This document shows positions 28,329 to 37,653 of a stretch of DNA of 64,000 nt, one piece after another. Under the pieces are notes generated by a model, which saw nothing but the letters and a program-made list of their open reading frames with translations, did no database searches and was not told where the DNA came from. The position numbers and the translations under genes were made by a program. Origin of the DNA: a bacterium (GTDB lineage Bacteria > Planctomycetota > UBA1135 > GCA-002686595); NCBI GenBank assembly GCA_024226735.1, contig JAAELL010000122.1, positions 1 through 64,000 of the forward strand, written 5' to 3'. Position 1 is the first letter of the stretch. Each line of letters starts with the position of its first letter.

Positions 28329-30614
28329 ATGAGGACGTCGTCCCACAACGCGTGGCTCGCAGCCGGCCTGCTGCTTGCGTTGGCAAGCTGCAGCCGACTG
28401 TCGGCGTCGGGTTCCTCGAGCTCGTCCGGGTCCGGTCCGAGCCCGGATCCTCCGCCGCCGGCGAGTGGCGGCGCCGCGCGACACCCGTCCGTCGCACTCG
28501 TCTCCTTGACGCCGACTGCGGACGAAGTGCGGCTCGCGTGGCGCTCGGCCGCGGGAGCAGGGAACGTCGGTGTGTTCGTCGGAGAGAACGAGGAGGGGCT
28601 CTTCGACGGACCGCCGCGTGATGTCGTCCCCGCGGCGGACGAGGCAGCGTCCGTCGCGGGGTTCGCCACGGGGACCGATGCGTTCGCCGGTCTCGCTCTC
28701 GAAGTCGGAGGCGGATTCGAACCGATCGGCGCAGTCTTGCGTTTCCGCGCCGCGGACGCCGTATACGTCGATCCGCACGCACCGGCAGCCGGAGCAGACG
28801 GGCTGACGCCGGAGACCGCGTTTCCCGACCTCCTTTCCGGTGCTTTGACCGCGTTCGCGACAGGTCGGAACTTGTGGCTGCTCACGGGCACGCACACCTC
28901 GGTGTCGGTGGGCCTCCTGGACGGCGTGCACGTCTACGGCGGGTTTGCGCCCGGGTTCGCGGTCGCCGAACGCGACCCAGGGGCCACGCCGACGGTGCTC
29001 GAGGGCCGCGACGGCGACAGCGTGCTCGTGTTGGCCGCCGGACGCTTCGTGATCGACGGGGTGACGATCGACGGCCGCGGCGTCGCTTCGAACGGGGTCG
29101 AGGTCGACGAAGCGGACGCGGAGCTGCGCGGCGTCGTCGCGGGCAACTGCACGCGCGGCATCAAGCTGCGCTCCGACGAGACGAGCCTTTTCTACGTGTC
29201 GGTGATCGACTCGTCGCTCAGCGCCAACGGACTGCAGGGCCTGTCCCTGGACGGCGCGTTCGACATCGTGGTGGACGGCTCGACGTTCGAGGCGAACGGG
29301 GCGGAGGGCCTCGACGCCGACGACTGGATCGCGCCCGCGGGGGAGCGGGTCGCGTTCCGCGCAACCGACTGCGTCTTCGCCGACAACGGCGAAGACGGGC
29401 TTTCGATCGACATGGGAGTGCTCGCGCCACCGGGTTCGACCGGTGGCCGCTTCTCCGCGCGCGTCGAGGACTGCGAGTTCCTCGAAAACCGTGAGGCCGG
29501 GCTCTCGATCGATCTTGATTTCGAGCTGACGCCCGCGTGGCAGGCAGCCATCGAGGTGCGAGGCTGCTCCAGCTCCCGCAATACCTTGTCGGGAGTCCAC
29601 CTCGACCTCGATGCGCGGGCGTCAGCACTTCTACACCGCCTCACGGCATCGGCAAACGGCTCGCACGGACTGCTTGTGACGTCGGAGTCGCAACCGGGGA
29701 TGGTCACCGTTTCGGCCTCGGCGCTCACCGGCAACCAGGGCGCCGGATGCCGCGCCGAAGCGGGCAACTACGCGGTCGTCACGTCGCACTGCGTGCTCGC
29801 CGGCAATCGCCTCGGTGGCCTCGCCACCGACGGCGTCCCCGCCCTCGCCGTGTCGAGCGCCGCCTTCTTGCAGCCCGACCCCTGGACGTCAGCCTACGCG
29901 CACCATTCGGTCGAGATCGAGCACCCGGTCCCCGCACCATTTCTGGACGCGCCCGAGTCCTTCGCGCACGTCGTCGATGCGGGCGCCGTGAGCCTCGAGC
30001 TGAACACGCCCCCTGTGTTCGGCGTGGGAGCGACGGTCGAGGTCGGCGACGACGGCACGTCGCGCTCGGTCACGGGCGTGGCCGGTACGCAGCTCACCGT
30101 CACGCCGCATCCGAGTGGCCTGCGGACTCCCGTTTCGCTCGCCGCGTTTGCCCCGGCGTCGGCGGTCGTCGAGGACTACCGGCCGACGCTGGGCTCGGTC
30201 CTGATCGACGCCGGCATGCCGTTGGCCTCGGGCGCTCCGACCGACGCGGGGCCGTTCGGCTCGCCGATCGCGGGGGATCCGGGGAGCGAGGACCTCGTCG
30301 CACCCGAGCTCTTCTACGTCGCGAGCACCAGTCCCGCCTGGGCCCTGACGATCGGCCCGAACGAGGACCTGATCGTCACCCTGCGCGGCGGTGACGTCGA
30401 CCCCGCATCCCTGGACTCCGGCCTGCGCCTCTTGCGCGAGTCGGACGGTGTACACGTCCCGTTCAGTGCGTCCGTGGATGGCGATGCTTTGTCGGTCGCG
30501 CCGCCAGCGGGCGGCTGGACGGGCGTACACCGACTCGAGCTGCACACCGCGTTGCGCTCGAGGAGCGGAACGGCACTGTCCGTGCCGGTCGCCCTGCGGT
30601 TGCGCGAGATGTAG
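28329..30614 (+). CDS. Lipoprotein with right-handed beta-helix
   Basis: A 761-aa protein with a lipoprotein signal (LALASC, Cys21) then a Ser/Gly/Pro linker. A short fibronectin-like segment is followed by a DUF1565-type entry motif (YVDPHAPAAGADGLTPETAF) and a beta-helix (about 200-560) with parallel-coil repeats such as LSANGLQGLSLDGAFDIVVDG and ENREAGLSIDLDFEL. The C-terminal part has a Big-type VTPHPSGLRTP module. It starts 4 nt after the preceding stop, so it is co-translated. Its last codons form the left arm of a perfect 47-nt palindrome. It is probably an outer-membrane-anchored surface protein. Confidence 0.82.
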   Translation: MRTSSHNAWLAAGLLLALASCSRLSASGSSSSSGSGPSPDPPPPASGGAARHPSVALVSLTPTADEVRLAWRSAAGAGNVGVFVGENEEGLFDGPPRDVVPAADEAASVAGFATGTDAFAGLALEVGGGFEPIGAVLRFRAADAVYVDPHAPAAGADGLTPETAFPDLLSGALTAFATGRNLWLLTGTHTSVSVGLLDGVHVYGGFAPGFAVAERDPGATPTVLEGRDGDSVLVLAAGRFVIDGVTIDGRGVASNGVEVDEADAELRGVVAGNCTRGIKLRSDETSLFYVSVIDSSLSANGLQGLSLDGAFDIVVDGSTFEANGAEGLDADDWIAPAGERVAFRATDCVFADNGEDGLSIDMGVLAPPGSTGGRFSARVEDCEFLENREAGLSIDLDFELTPAWQAAIEVRGCSSSRNTLSGVHLDLDARASALLHRLTASANGSHGLLVTSESQPGMVTVSASALTGNQGAGCRAEAGNYAVVTSHCVLAGNRLGGLATDGVPALAVSSAAFLQPDPWTSAYAHHSVEIEHPVPAPFLDAPESFAHVVDAGAVSLELNTPPVFGVGATVEVGDDGTSRSVTGVAGTQLTVTPHPSGLRTPVSLAAFAPASAVVEDYRPTLGSVLIDAGMPLASGAPTDAGPFGSPIAGDPGSEDLVAPELFYVASTSPAWALTIGPNEDLIVTLRGGDVDPASLDSGLRLLRESDGVHVPFSASVDGDALSVAPPAGGWTGVHRLELHTALRSRSGTALSVPVALRLREM

Positions 30615-30642
30615 GTACGGTACCTACATCTCGCGCAACCGC
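30596..30642. repeat. Perfect 47-nt palindrome (23-bp arms, 1-nt centre)
   Basis: Bases 30596-30618 are the exact reverse complement of 30620-30642, centred on g30619. The left arm contains the last codons and stop of the beta-helix lipoprotein; the right arm lies 25 nt from the pepN stop on the opposite strand. It could be a bidirectional transcription barrier between convergent genes. There is no T-run. An assembly fold-back artefact cannot be excluded. Confidence 0.85.
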
Positions 30643-30666
30643 CGCAACGGCGAAACTGGCCGGCCT

Positions 30667-33339
30667 CTATGCCTCGAGCGCGCGGGAGACGATCTCGTAC
30701 ACGTCCTTCGAGAGTCCCTCGCGCGACGCGATGCGGCTGAGCTCGGCGCGCATCTTCTCTTTCCGTGCCTCGTCGAAGCGCTTCCACTGGTTGAACGCCC
30801 CGACGACGCGCGAGGCGACCTGCGGGTTCAGCGCGTCGAGCGCGAGCACCTGGTCGGCGACGAAGCGGTAGCCGTCGCCGCTCGCGTCGTGGAAGCCGGG
30901 CATGTTCGCCATGCCGAAGGCGCCGACGAGCGCGCGCGCGCGGTTGGGGTTCTCGAGCGAGAAGTCCGTGTGCTGAGCCAGAGCCCTGACGCGGGCGGGC
31001 GCGCCAGCCTGGGGCGCGACAGCCTGGATGGTGAACCACTTGTCGATGACGAGCGGGTCGTCCTTCCAGCGCGCATGGAACGCGGCGAGGGCCGCGTCGC
31101 GTTCGGCGCCCGGAAGGCGTGACAAGAGCACTAGGGCGGCGGACGAATCGGTCATGTTGTCGGCCGACTCGAATTGGCGCTGGACGAGCGCGGTCGTCTC
31201 ACTGCTCTCGCAGGCAGCGAGGTAGCTGAGGACGCAGTTCTGCGTTCGGCGGCGCGCGATCGAGGCCGCGTCGCTCGCGTAGGAGCCCGAGCCCGCGTGG
31301 GCCGTGTAGACCTGTTCGAGCTCCAGCCGCAGGGCACGGCCGATCGTCGAACGCACGAACTCGCGCGCGGTGTGCAGCGCGTCTGGATCGATTACGGCCA
31401 TGCGCTGCGAGAGCGTGCTCTCGTCCGGCAGCGTCAGTGCCAGCGAGCGGAACGATCCGTCGAGCGTTCCGTCGAGCAACACGCTCTTGAAGGCATCGAT
31501 ACAGGCCGGGTCGAGCGCGAGCGCTTCGCCGCGCGCCGCCACGTCCGCGATCGCCAGGATCGCGCCGGCGAACAGCTCCTGCCCGGCGTCCCAGCGGTTG
31601 AACGAGTCGACGTCGTGCGCCATCAAGAACGCGAGCTCGTCGGCCGAGCGCGTCATCTCGAGCACGACCGGCGCCGAGAAGCCGCGCAGGACCGACGGCA
31701 CGGGGGCGGCGTCGATGCCGGTGAACACGAACCTCGCCTCGCGGTCCGTCAGCTCGAGCACGCGCTCGAGCGGAGTCTCGGCATCTTCTTGGGCGTCGTC
31801 TCCCCCCGAGGCCAGGGCGAGCGGCAGCGGGTTGCCGTCCGGCGCGAGCAACCCCACGCGCACCGGCACGTGCATCGGTTGCCAGTCGCCGTCGTGTCCC
31901 GCCGGCGCCTTCTGCAGCATCGTCAACGTGTACGTGCGGGCGTCGCCGTCGTAGCGCCCGCGCACCTCGAGCCGCGGCGTGCCTCCCTGGAGGTACCAGC
32001 GCTCGAACTGCGCGAGGTCGCGTCCGTTCGCCTCCGCCATCGCGGCGCGGAAATCATCGCACGTGACGGCCTGCCCGTCGTGGCGCTCGAAGTACAGGTC
32101 CATCCCGCGCCGGAAGCCGGCGGGCGAGAGGAGCGTGTTGTACATCCCGATGATCTGCGCGCCCTTCTCGTACACCGTGGCGGTGTAGAAGTTGTTCATC
32201 TCGATGTACGACTCGGGCCGAATCGGGTGACTCATCGGCCCGGCATCCTCCGGGAACTGGCGCGAGCGCAGAGCGCGCACGTCCTGGATGCGCTTGACGG
32301 CGCGCGACGTCATGTCGGAGCTGAACTCCTGGTCGCGGAAGACGGTCAGGCCTTCCTTCAGCGTCAGCTGGAACCAGTCGCGGCAGGTGACGCGATTGCC
32401 CGTCCAGTTGTGGAAGTACTCGTGACCGATCACACCCTCGATGCTCTCGTAGTCGTCGTCGGTGGCGGTCTCGGGACTGGCGAGGACGTACTTGGAGTTG
32501 AACACGTTTAACCCCTTGTTCTCCATCGCGCCCATGTTGAAGTCGCTCACCGCGACCACCATGTAGATGTCGAGGTCGTACTCGAGCCCGAAGACGTCCT
32601 CGTCCCACTTCATCGCGCGCTTGAGCGACTCGAGCGCATGGCCCGCGAACGCCGTGTTCTGATGCTCGACGTAGACCTCGAGCGTCACCTCGCGCCCCGA
32701 ACGCGTCGTGAACGAGCCCGGCACGCAAGCCAGATCGCCCGCGACGAGCGCGAACAGGTAGCTGGGCTTCTTGAACGGATCTTCCCAGACGACGCGCCGG
32801 CGCCCGTCGGGCAGGTTGCCCGTGTCGATGCGGTTGCCGTTGGACAGCATCACCGGGTAACGCTCGGGATCCGCGATGATCTCGGTCGTGTAGCGCGCCA
32901 TCACGTCGGGGCGATCGAGGAACCACGTGATGCGCCGGAAGCCCTCGGCCTCGCACTGCGTGCAGAAGTTGCCGCTGGACTTGTACAGCCCCATCAGCTT
33001 CGTGTTCTTCTCCGGATGGATGCGCACCTCGCTCTGCAGCGTGAAGCGGTCGGGCACGTCCTGGATGACCAGATCCTCGGCCGTCTGGGTGTAGCGGCTC
33101 GGGTTGACTGTGTGGCCGTCGATCGCCAGCGAGAGCAGCTCGAGCTCTTCGCCGACCAGCGCGAGCGGCGCGTCCGGCGTCCGCGCGTCGGCGTTGCGGC
33201 GGAAGGCGATCTTCGCGCGCACGAGCGTCTCTTCTTCGCCGAGCTCGAAGCGCAAGTGGACCGAGTCGATCCAGAAGTGGGGAACGCGGTAGTCCTTGCG
33301 GTGGATCCGAACGGGCTCGGTGGTGGCGCTGATCGTCAT
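30667..33339 (-). CDS. pepN: Aminopeptidase N (M1 family)
   Basis: An 890-aa zinc metallopeptidase that removes N-terminal residues from peptides. The M1 signatures are present: exopeptidase motif GAMENKGLNVF, zinc site HEYFHNWTGNRVTCRDWFQ (HExxH) with the downstream Glu in LKEGLTVFRDQEF, and the transition-state Tyr region. Length (about 870-890) and domain order match E. coli PepN: N-terminal beta domain, catalytic domain, Ig-like domain, and C-terminal helical domain ending YEIVSRALEA. It is cytoplasmic, with no signal peptide. It converges on the lipoprotein gene across the 47-nt palindrome. Confidence 0.96.
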   Translation of the reverse strand: MTISATTEPVRIHRKDYRVPHFWIDSVHLRFELGEEETLVRAKIAFRRNADARTPDAPLALVGEELELLSLAIDGHTVNPSRYTQTAEDLVIQDVPDRFTLQSEVRIHPEKNTKLMGLYKSSGNFCTQCEAEGFRRITWFLDRPDVMARYTTEIIADPERYPVMLSNGNRIDTGNLPDGRRRVVWEDPFKKPSYLFALVAGDLACVPGSFTTRSGREVTLEVYVEHQNTAFAGHALESLKRAMKWDEDVFGLEYDLDIYMVVAVSDFNMGAMENKGLNVFNSKYVLASPETATDDDYESIEGVIGHEYFHNWTGNRVTCRDWFQLTLKEGLTVFRDQEFSSDMTSRAVKRIQDVRALRSRQFPEDAGPMSHPIRPESYIEMNNFYTATVYEKGAQIIGMYNTLLSPAGFRRGMDLYFERHDGQAVTCDDFRAAMAEANGRDLAQFERWYLQGGTPRLEVRGRYDGDARTYTLTMLQKAPAGHDGDWQPMHVPVRVGLLAPDGNPLPLALASGGDDAQEDAETPLERVLELTDREARFVFTGIDAAPVPSVLRGFSAPVVLEMTRSADELAFLMAHDVDSFNRWDAGQELFAGAILAIADVAARGEALALDPACIDAFKSVLLDGTLDGSFRSLALTLPDESTLSQRMAVIDPDALHTAREFVRSTIGRALRLELEQVYTAHAGSGSYASDAASIARRRTQNCVLSYLAACESSETTALVQRQFESADNMTDSSAALVLLSRLPGAERDAALAAFHARWKDDPLVIDKWFTIQAVAPQAGAPARVRALAQHTDFSLENPNRARALVGAFGMANMPGFHDASGDGYRFVADQVLALDALNPQVASRVVGAFNQWKRFDEARKEKMRAELSRIASREGLSKDVYEIVSRALEA

Positions 33340-33432
33340 GCCTGGCTGCGCTGAAGTGACCTGGAGAGACCCGAGAATGACCTTGTTCTCAGGCGCTGCG
33401 AGCCCAGGAGTGTAGCAAGCGAGTGGGTCGGA

Positions 33433-33926
33433 CTACTCGCGATCGGGAAGGGCGATCTCGAAGGTCTCGCCGTCGGACCCCGCCGTGACGGTCAGAGCCG
33501 GATCGTCGGGCCCTAAAACCATGTCGTGATCGAACCCCGATCCCGTTGGGAAGAACCACTCCGCCCGGTACGGACCGGGTGCGGGTGCAACACGCAGTCC
33601 TCGAAGTACGTGCTGGGGACGCGCGCACGGGGAGCGTCGCTGCCCTTGTTGTGGTCCAGCACCCAGCCGACCGCGCGCACGATGCTGCGGGTCGGCTCGC
33701 CGTTCTCGAGCAAGGTGAGGACGAGGTTGCCGGTGGGCGGCGCGGGCTGCTCGGTGTCGGGCGCGACCGCCGTGTTCTCCGGCGCGCTCTCGGCCGCGGC
33801 CTTCGCGGGCGCCCCCGGTTCGGCCGCGCGGGCCAGGGGATCCGCGGCATCTGCTCCGTCGCCACCGAGTCCCCAGACGACGAGACAGACGAGGACCACA
33901 CACGTCAGAGCTACGAGATTCTTCAT
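33433..33926 (-). pseudogene. Frameshifted small secreted protein gene
   Basis: The start at 33926 opens a signal peptide (LVALTCVVLVCLVVWGL) and an Ala/Pro-rich linker, then TGNLVLTLLENGEPTRSIVRAVGWVLDHNKG and YFEDCVLHPHP. At about 33575-33590 (the cacccgcacccggtccg run) the frame changes. The continuation GPYRAEWFFPTGSGFDHDMV to ALPDRE* is in the next frame and ends at 33433. Loss of a single G in a short G/C run would explain it. It may be a true pseudogene or a sequencing error; the repaired protein would be about 164 aa and unrecognised. Confidence 0.65.
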
Positions 33927-34032
33927 GTGGCGTTTTCGCTGTGTACCGGGCCGGGGAAGGGAAGTTGGCTGCGATACACTCTTTGGCCAACGCCGCCAGG
34001 CGTTGGGCCAGCAAACAGCCCGGATCCTTCAA

Positions 34033-35409
34033 ATGACCCTGCAACGCGCCCTGCTCCTTTTCGCTCTCCCCGCACTCGCCTCCGCTCAGGACGCGGCCGC
34101 GCCGAAGAACCTCGTCATCATGATCGCCGACGGCTTCGGACCGTCGAGCCTGACGATGGCACGCGACGCATCGGAGGAGCCGCTCGCGCTCGATGCACTG
34201 CTCGTAGGCAACTGCAGCACGCGCTCGTCGGATTCGCTGGTCACCGACTCGGCGGCGTCGGCGACCGCGTACGCCGCTGGGCTGCGGAGCTACAACGGCG
34301 CGATCGCGGTCGACGACGACCGCAGGCCCGTGGGCACGATCCTCGAAGCGGCCGAGCTGCGCGGGATGGCGACGGGCCTCGTCACGACGACGACCCTCGC
34401 GCACGCGACACCGGCGTGCTTCTCGGCGCACGTGCCGCAGCGCGCGATGACGCACTTGATCGCCGACCAACAGCTGCGGCAGGGGATCGAGGTGCTGCTC
34501 GGCGGTGGAGCGAACGACTTCCTCCCCATGGACGGCGGTGGCAAGCGTGCGGACAAGCGCGACCTCTTCGGCGAGGCAACCGCGGCCGGCTACCACGTGG
34601 TCCGCAACCGCGCGGGCTTCGACGCGGCGCACGCGACGCCGCTGCTCGGCATCTTCACGCCCGGTCACCTGTCGTACGAGATCGACCGAGACCCGGCGCG
34701 CGAACCCAGCCTCGAAGAGATGTCGATGCGCGCGCTCGAGCTGATCGCGGACGACCCCGAGGGGTTCTTGCTCGTGATCGAGGGCGGTCGCATCGACCAC
34801 GCGGCGCACCAGAACGACCCGGCGGCGCACCTGCGCGACATCTACGCCTACGACAAGACCGTCGCTTCCGTCGTCGCGTTCGCCCGCGAGCGCGGGGATA
34901 CGCTCGTCGTCTCCCTCGCCGACCACGCGACCGGCGGGATGACACTCGGGCGCCAGATCGGTGAGCGCGGCGTGTACGAGTGGCGCCCCGACCTCGTCAA
35001 CGCGGTGCTCGCCTCCGCGTCGCCGCTCGCCCACAAGCTGCTCGGCGCCGAGGACTGGAAGAACGAGCTACAGACATGGGCCGGCATCGACGATCTGACC
35101 GAGCCCGAGATCGCTGAGTTCGACGCCGCTTTCGGGCCACCCGAACGCACACGGCACGCGCGACTGGTGCAGGTCGTCAAGGAGACGATCAGCACACGCG
35201 CCGTCATCGGCTGGACGACGACGGGTCACAACGCGGTCGACGTGCACGTCTTCGCTTTCGGTCCAGGCCTCGAAGCGTTTCGCGGCCACAACCGCAACGA
35301 CGAGATCGGCCGGATCCTGGCGCGGTTGATGCGGCTCGAGTACCCGACGCCAACCGTATACGTCCGGCCGGAGGAGGAGGAGCCGGTGAAGCAGAGTGGC
35401 CAGCGCTAA
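34033..35409 (+). CDS. Alkaline phosphatase
   Basis: A 458-aa exported phosphomonoesterase. The signal peptide is about 1-19 (ending ASAQ). The metal Asp is in NLVIMIADGFG; the nucleophile motif is LVTDSAASATAYAAG (DSAxxAT, phosphoserine intermediate). Further metal ligands are in EGGRIDHAAHQND and SLADHATGGM, with the last His in GWTTTGHNAVDVHVFAFGPG. It hydrolyses phosphate esters in the periplasm. The ATG at 34033 opens the signal peptide; the frame's upstream extension is antisense to the frameshifted gene. Its stop overlaps the mnmH stop by 3-4 nt. Confidence 0.92.
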   Translation: MTLQRALLLFALPALASAQDAAAPKNLVIMIADGFGPSSLTMARDASEEPLALDALLVGNCSTRSSDSLVTDSAASATAYAAGLRSYNGAIAVDDDRRPVGTILEAAELRGMATGLVTTTTLAHATPACFSAHVPQRAMTHLIADQQLRQGIEVLLGGGANDFLPMDGGGKRADKRDLFGEATAAGYHVVRNRAGFDAAHATPLLGIFTPGHLSYEIDRDPAREPSLEEMSMRALELIADDPEGFLLVIEGGRIDHAAHQNDPAAHLRDIYAYDKTVASVVAFARERGDTLVVSLADHATGGMTLGRQIGERGVYEWRPDLVNAVLASASPLAHKLLGAEDWKNELQTWAGIDDLTEPEIAEFDAAFGPPERTRHARLVQVVKETISTRAVIGWTTTGHNAVDVHVFAFGPGLEAFRGHNRNDEIGRILARLMRLEYPTPTVYVRPEEEEPVKQSGQR

Positions 35410-36569
35410 CGCGACTCGATCCAGTCCGCGATCGCGAGCGCCGCGCGATCGGGATCGGTCGAGTCGATCTTCACCGCGTACTCCTTGCCCGTCTCCGAGT
35501 GCCGGTAGAGCGGGTCGTAGTAGCGGTCGAGCAGGAGCTCGACCAGAGCATCGATCTCGCCGGCGTCGAACATCTCGACCAGATGCACGCCCGGCATGCG
35601 CACCTCGATCACGCCGAGCTGCTCGCGCAGCTTGGGTAGCGCGCTGGAGTCGCGCAGGTAGTCCTCGCGCAGGACGGCGACGCGGCGCGCGATCGGCGCG
35701 GTGATCTCGATGTTCGTCGCCGTCTGCATCGCGCGCCAGACGGCGGCCGGGACGACGGCGTCGCCGACCTTGCGGCTCTCGCCCTCGAACACGACGAGAC
35801 CGTCGAACCCGGTACGCAGCCGCTCGGCGATGCGCGAGTCGAAGATCTTCTGCGTCGCCGGCTCGAGGCCGACCATTCCCAGGAGCGAGCTGCGGTGACC
35901 CGCCTGCAGCTCGAGGTCGAACGTCCAGCGCGGCCGGATGCGCTCGAGCGCGCGCAGGACGAGCGTCTTGCCGACGCCGGTCAGTCCGCGCAGCACGTAC
36001 GCCGGCGGCGCTTCGAACGTATCGATCGTGCCGAGCACGTGCGCGCGCCACGACTTGTAGCCACCCTCGAGACCGACGGCGCGCTCGAGCCCGAGCCCGC
36101 GCAAGAAGGCGATGACGCTCTTCGAGCGCAGGCCGCCGCGCCAGCAGTGCAGGACGACCGGACGCTCGGGAAGTCGCGAGCCCGCCTCGGGCGCGAGCTC
36201 GCGTTCGAGCGGCTCGATGCCGTTCGCCGTCATCTCGAGCAACCGCGCGCGCAAGTCGCAGCCCGCGGGCGGCTCCCAGTCCACGTGGTCGGCGATCTCG
36301 CGCACGAGCCCCTCGATGCGGTCGGCGATCGCGGCGCGGCCCTCGGCGAAGGCCGCCTGCGGTGAAAACTGCGTGTACAAGAGGCCGACGAGCGAGCGCT
36401 CGACGTCACCGAGGAGCGGCACGTTGAGCGCGCCCGGCAAGGCGTCCTGCGCGAACTCCGCGGGGCTGCGCAGGTCGATCACAGCGGCGTCGGGCGCGCG
36501 CAGAACGCGGTCGACGTCGACCATCGGGACATGGGCCATCGGGGCCTGTGGGTTCGTGCCGGTAGCCAT
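35406..36569 (-). CDS. mnmH: tRNA 2-selenouridine synthase
   Basis: A 387-aa enzyme (SelU/YbbB) that replaces sulfur by selenium in 2-thiouridine at tRNA wobble position 34, via a geranylated intermediate. The rhodanese domain (about 1-165) carries the active Cys in VVLHCWRGGLRSKS. The C-terminal half is a P-loop domain with LRGLTGVGKT. Length fits the family. It would depend on selenophosphate from SelD, which is not in this window. Start 36569 follows from the domain start. Stop codons of this gene and the alkaline phosphatase overlap tail to tail. Confidence 0.9.
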   Translation of the reverse strand: MATGTNPQAPMAHVPMVDVDRVLRAPDAAVIDLRSPAEFAQDALPGALNVPLLGDVERSLVGLLYTQFSPQAAFAEGRAAIADRIEGLVREIADHVDWEPPAGCDLRARLLEMTANGIEPLERELAPEAGSRLPERPVVLHCWRGGLRSKSVIAFLRGLGLERAVGLEGGYKSWRAHVLGTIDTFEAPPAYVLRGLTGVGKTLVLRALERIRPRWTFDLELQAGHRSSLLGMVGLEPATQKIFDSRIAERLRTGFDGLVVFEGESRKVGDAVVPAAVWRAMQTATNIEITAPIARRVAVLREDYLRDSSALPKLREQLGVIEVRMPGVHLVEMFDAGEIDALVELLLDRYYDPLYRHSETGKEYAVKIDSTDPDRAALAIADWIESR

Positions 36570-36597
36570 GGGGCGATCCCGGCAGTATAGCCGCCCG

Positions 36598-37653
36598 TCA
36601 GTCGTCGTTGCGCTGTCCGCGCCTCTCACCGGCTGGCCCGTCGGCTCCCGGTCGCCCGCGGCCGGGCTTGCGCTGTCCGGGCATCGCCAGCCCACGCGCG
36701 GCACGCATGAAGCGCGGGAAGGGCAGGTCCTCGAGCTCGCGCAAGCGCTGCTCGGGCACGCGGCGGTCCTCGCGCAGCACCTCGAGCGCGCGCGCCTTGC
36801 GGCGCTGCTGCATCTCGACGCGGCGCTCCTCGCGCGAGAGGTTCGCCAGCTCGACGCGGTCCTCGGGGTGCGCCTGCAGCGCGTGGCGCAGCCGCGCTCG
36901 AGGCGAGCCGGCGACCACGGCACCCGACGCGCCCGGCGGACTGCCAAAGTCCAGGTGCGAGCGGCGCAGCCGCGTCACGGCGGCGAAGAACTCATCCATG
37001 CCGAGTGCCTGGATCCGCTGCCAGCCCTCGGGGCTCACGCCCTTGGGCAAGGGCCGCTTGTCGACGCTCTGGACGATACGCGCGCGCATCATCTCGCGGA
37101 TCTTCTGCCGGCGCTCCTGCGGCAGCAGCTCGCGCATGCCGGCCACGTCGTTCGGCCGCACGCCGAGCTCGGTCGCCAGGCGACGCAAGAGCCGGTCGCT
37201 CTCGACGTCCTGGCGCTTCTTGCGCTCGCGCAGGAAGTGCATGCGGTCGACGGGCGTCGCTTGCTCCAGGCGCTGGCGCTCGGTCGGCGTCAAGCGCTCG
37301 ATGATGCGTTGCGCGGTGCCCTCGACCTCATCCGCGAGCATCTCGTCGAGCAGCTCGAGGCGCTTGGCGTTCGAGAACTTGTCGAGCCGCGCGCGCGTCT
37401 TTCCGTCGAGCGACTTCCACAGACGCCGGCGCATCTCGTTGAGGCGCTTCGACTGCCGCTCGACGCGCGCCCGCTGCTGCGGGTTCATGCGCTTCAGGCG
37501 CTCATAGCGCTCGCGCATTTTCTCGCGGGCCTCGGGGTCGAGCGACTCCCAGCGCTCGCGCGCGGCCTTGCGCGAAGCGTCGTCCTGCGCCTGCACCAGG
37601 GGCGCGAGCGCGAACAACACGCACAGGAGCGAGAGGATCGTGCGCGCGCCCAT
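36598..37653 (-). CDS. Secreted Arg-rich DUF3106-like protein
   Basis: A 351-aa protein with a signal peptide (LSLLCVLFALAPLVQAQ). The rest is very rich in Arg, Glu and Leu, with helical segments such as RERWESLDPEAREKMRERYERLKRMNPQQRARVERQ. This resembles DUF3106 repeats (W-x-L-x-P-x-x-R-x-x-x), and the pattern recurs (RLTPTERQRLEQATP). It ends in a Gly/Arg/Pro basic tail. It starts exactly where the anti-sigma gene ends and is the third gene of the sigma/anti-sigma operon. DUF3106 proteins often accompany ECF sigma/anti-sigma pairs. Probably periplasmic; role unknown. Confidence 0.75.
   Translation of the reverse strand: MGARTILSLLCVLFALAPLVQAQDDASRKAARERWESLDPEAREKMRERYERLKRMNPQQRARVERQSKRLNEMRRRLWKSLDGKTRARLDKFSNAKRLELLDEMLADEVEGTAQRIIERLTPTERQRLEQATPVDRMHFLRERKKRQDVESDRLLRRLATELGVRPNDVAGMRELLPQERRQKIREMMRARIVQSVDKRPLPKGVSPEGWQRIQALGMDEFFAAVTRLRRSHLDFGSPPGASGAVVAGSPRARLRHALQAHPEDRVELANLSREERRVEMQQRRKARALEVLREDRRVPEQRLRELEDLPFPRFMRAARGLAMPGQRKPGRGRPGADGPAGERRGQRNDD

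Noticed and set aside
27641-28897. Long minus-strand frame (418 codons) opposite two secreted-protein genes
   Set aside because: Antisense shadow in high-GC DNA: Arg/Ala-rich, no domain, and the plus-strand genes have signal peptides and repeats.
30591-30661. Near-identical short peptides (CRYGTYISRNRR type) read on both strands
   Set aside because: They are a by-product of the 47-nt palindrome, not a gene pair.
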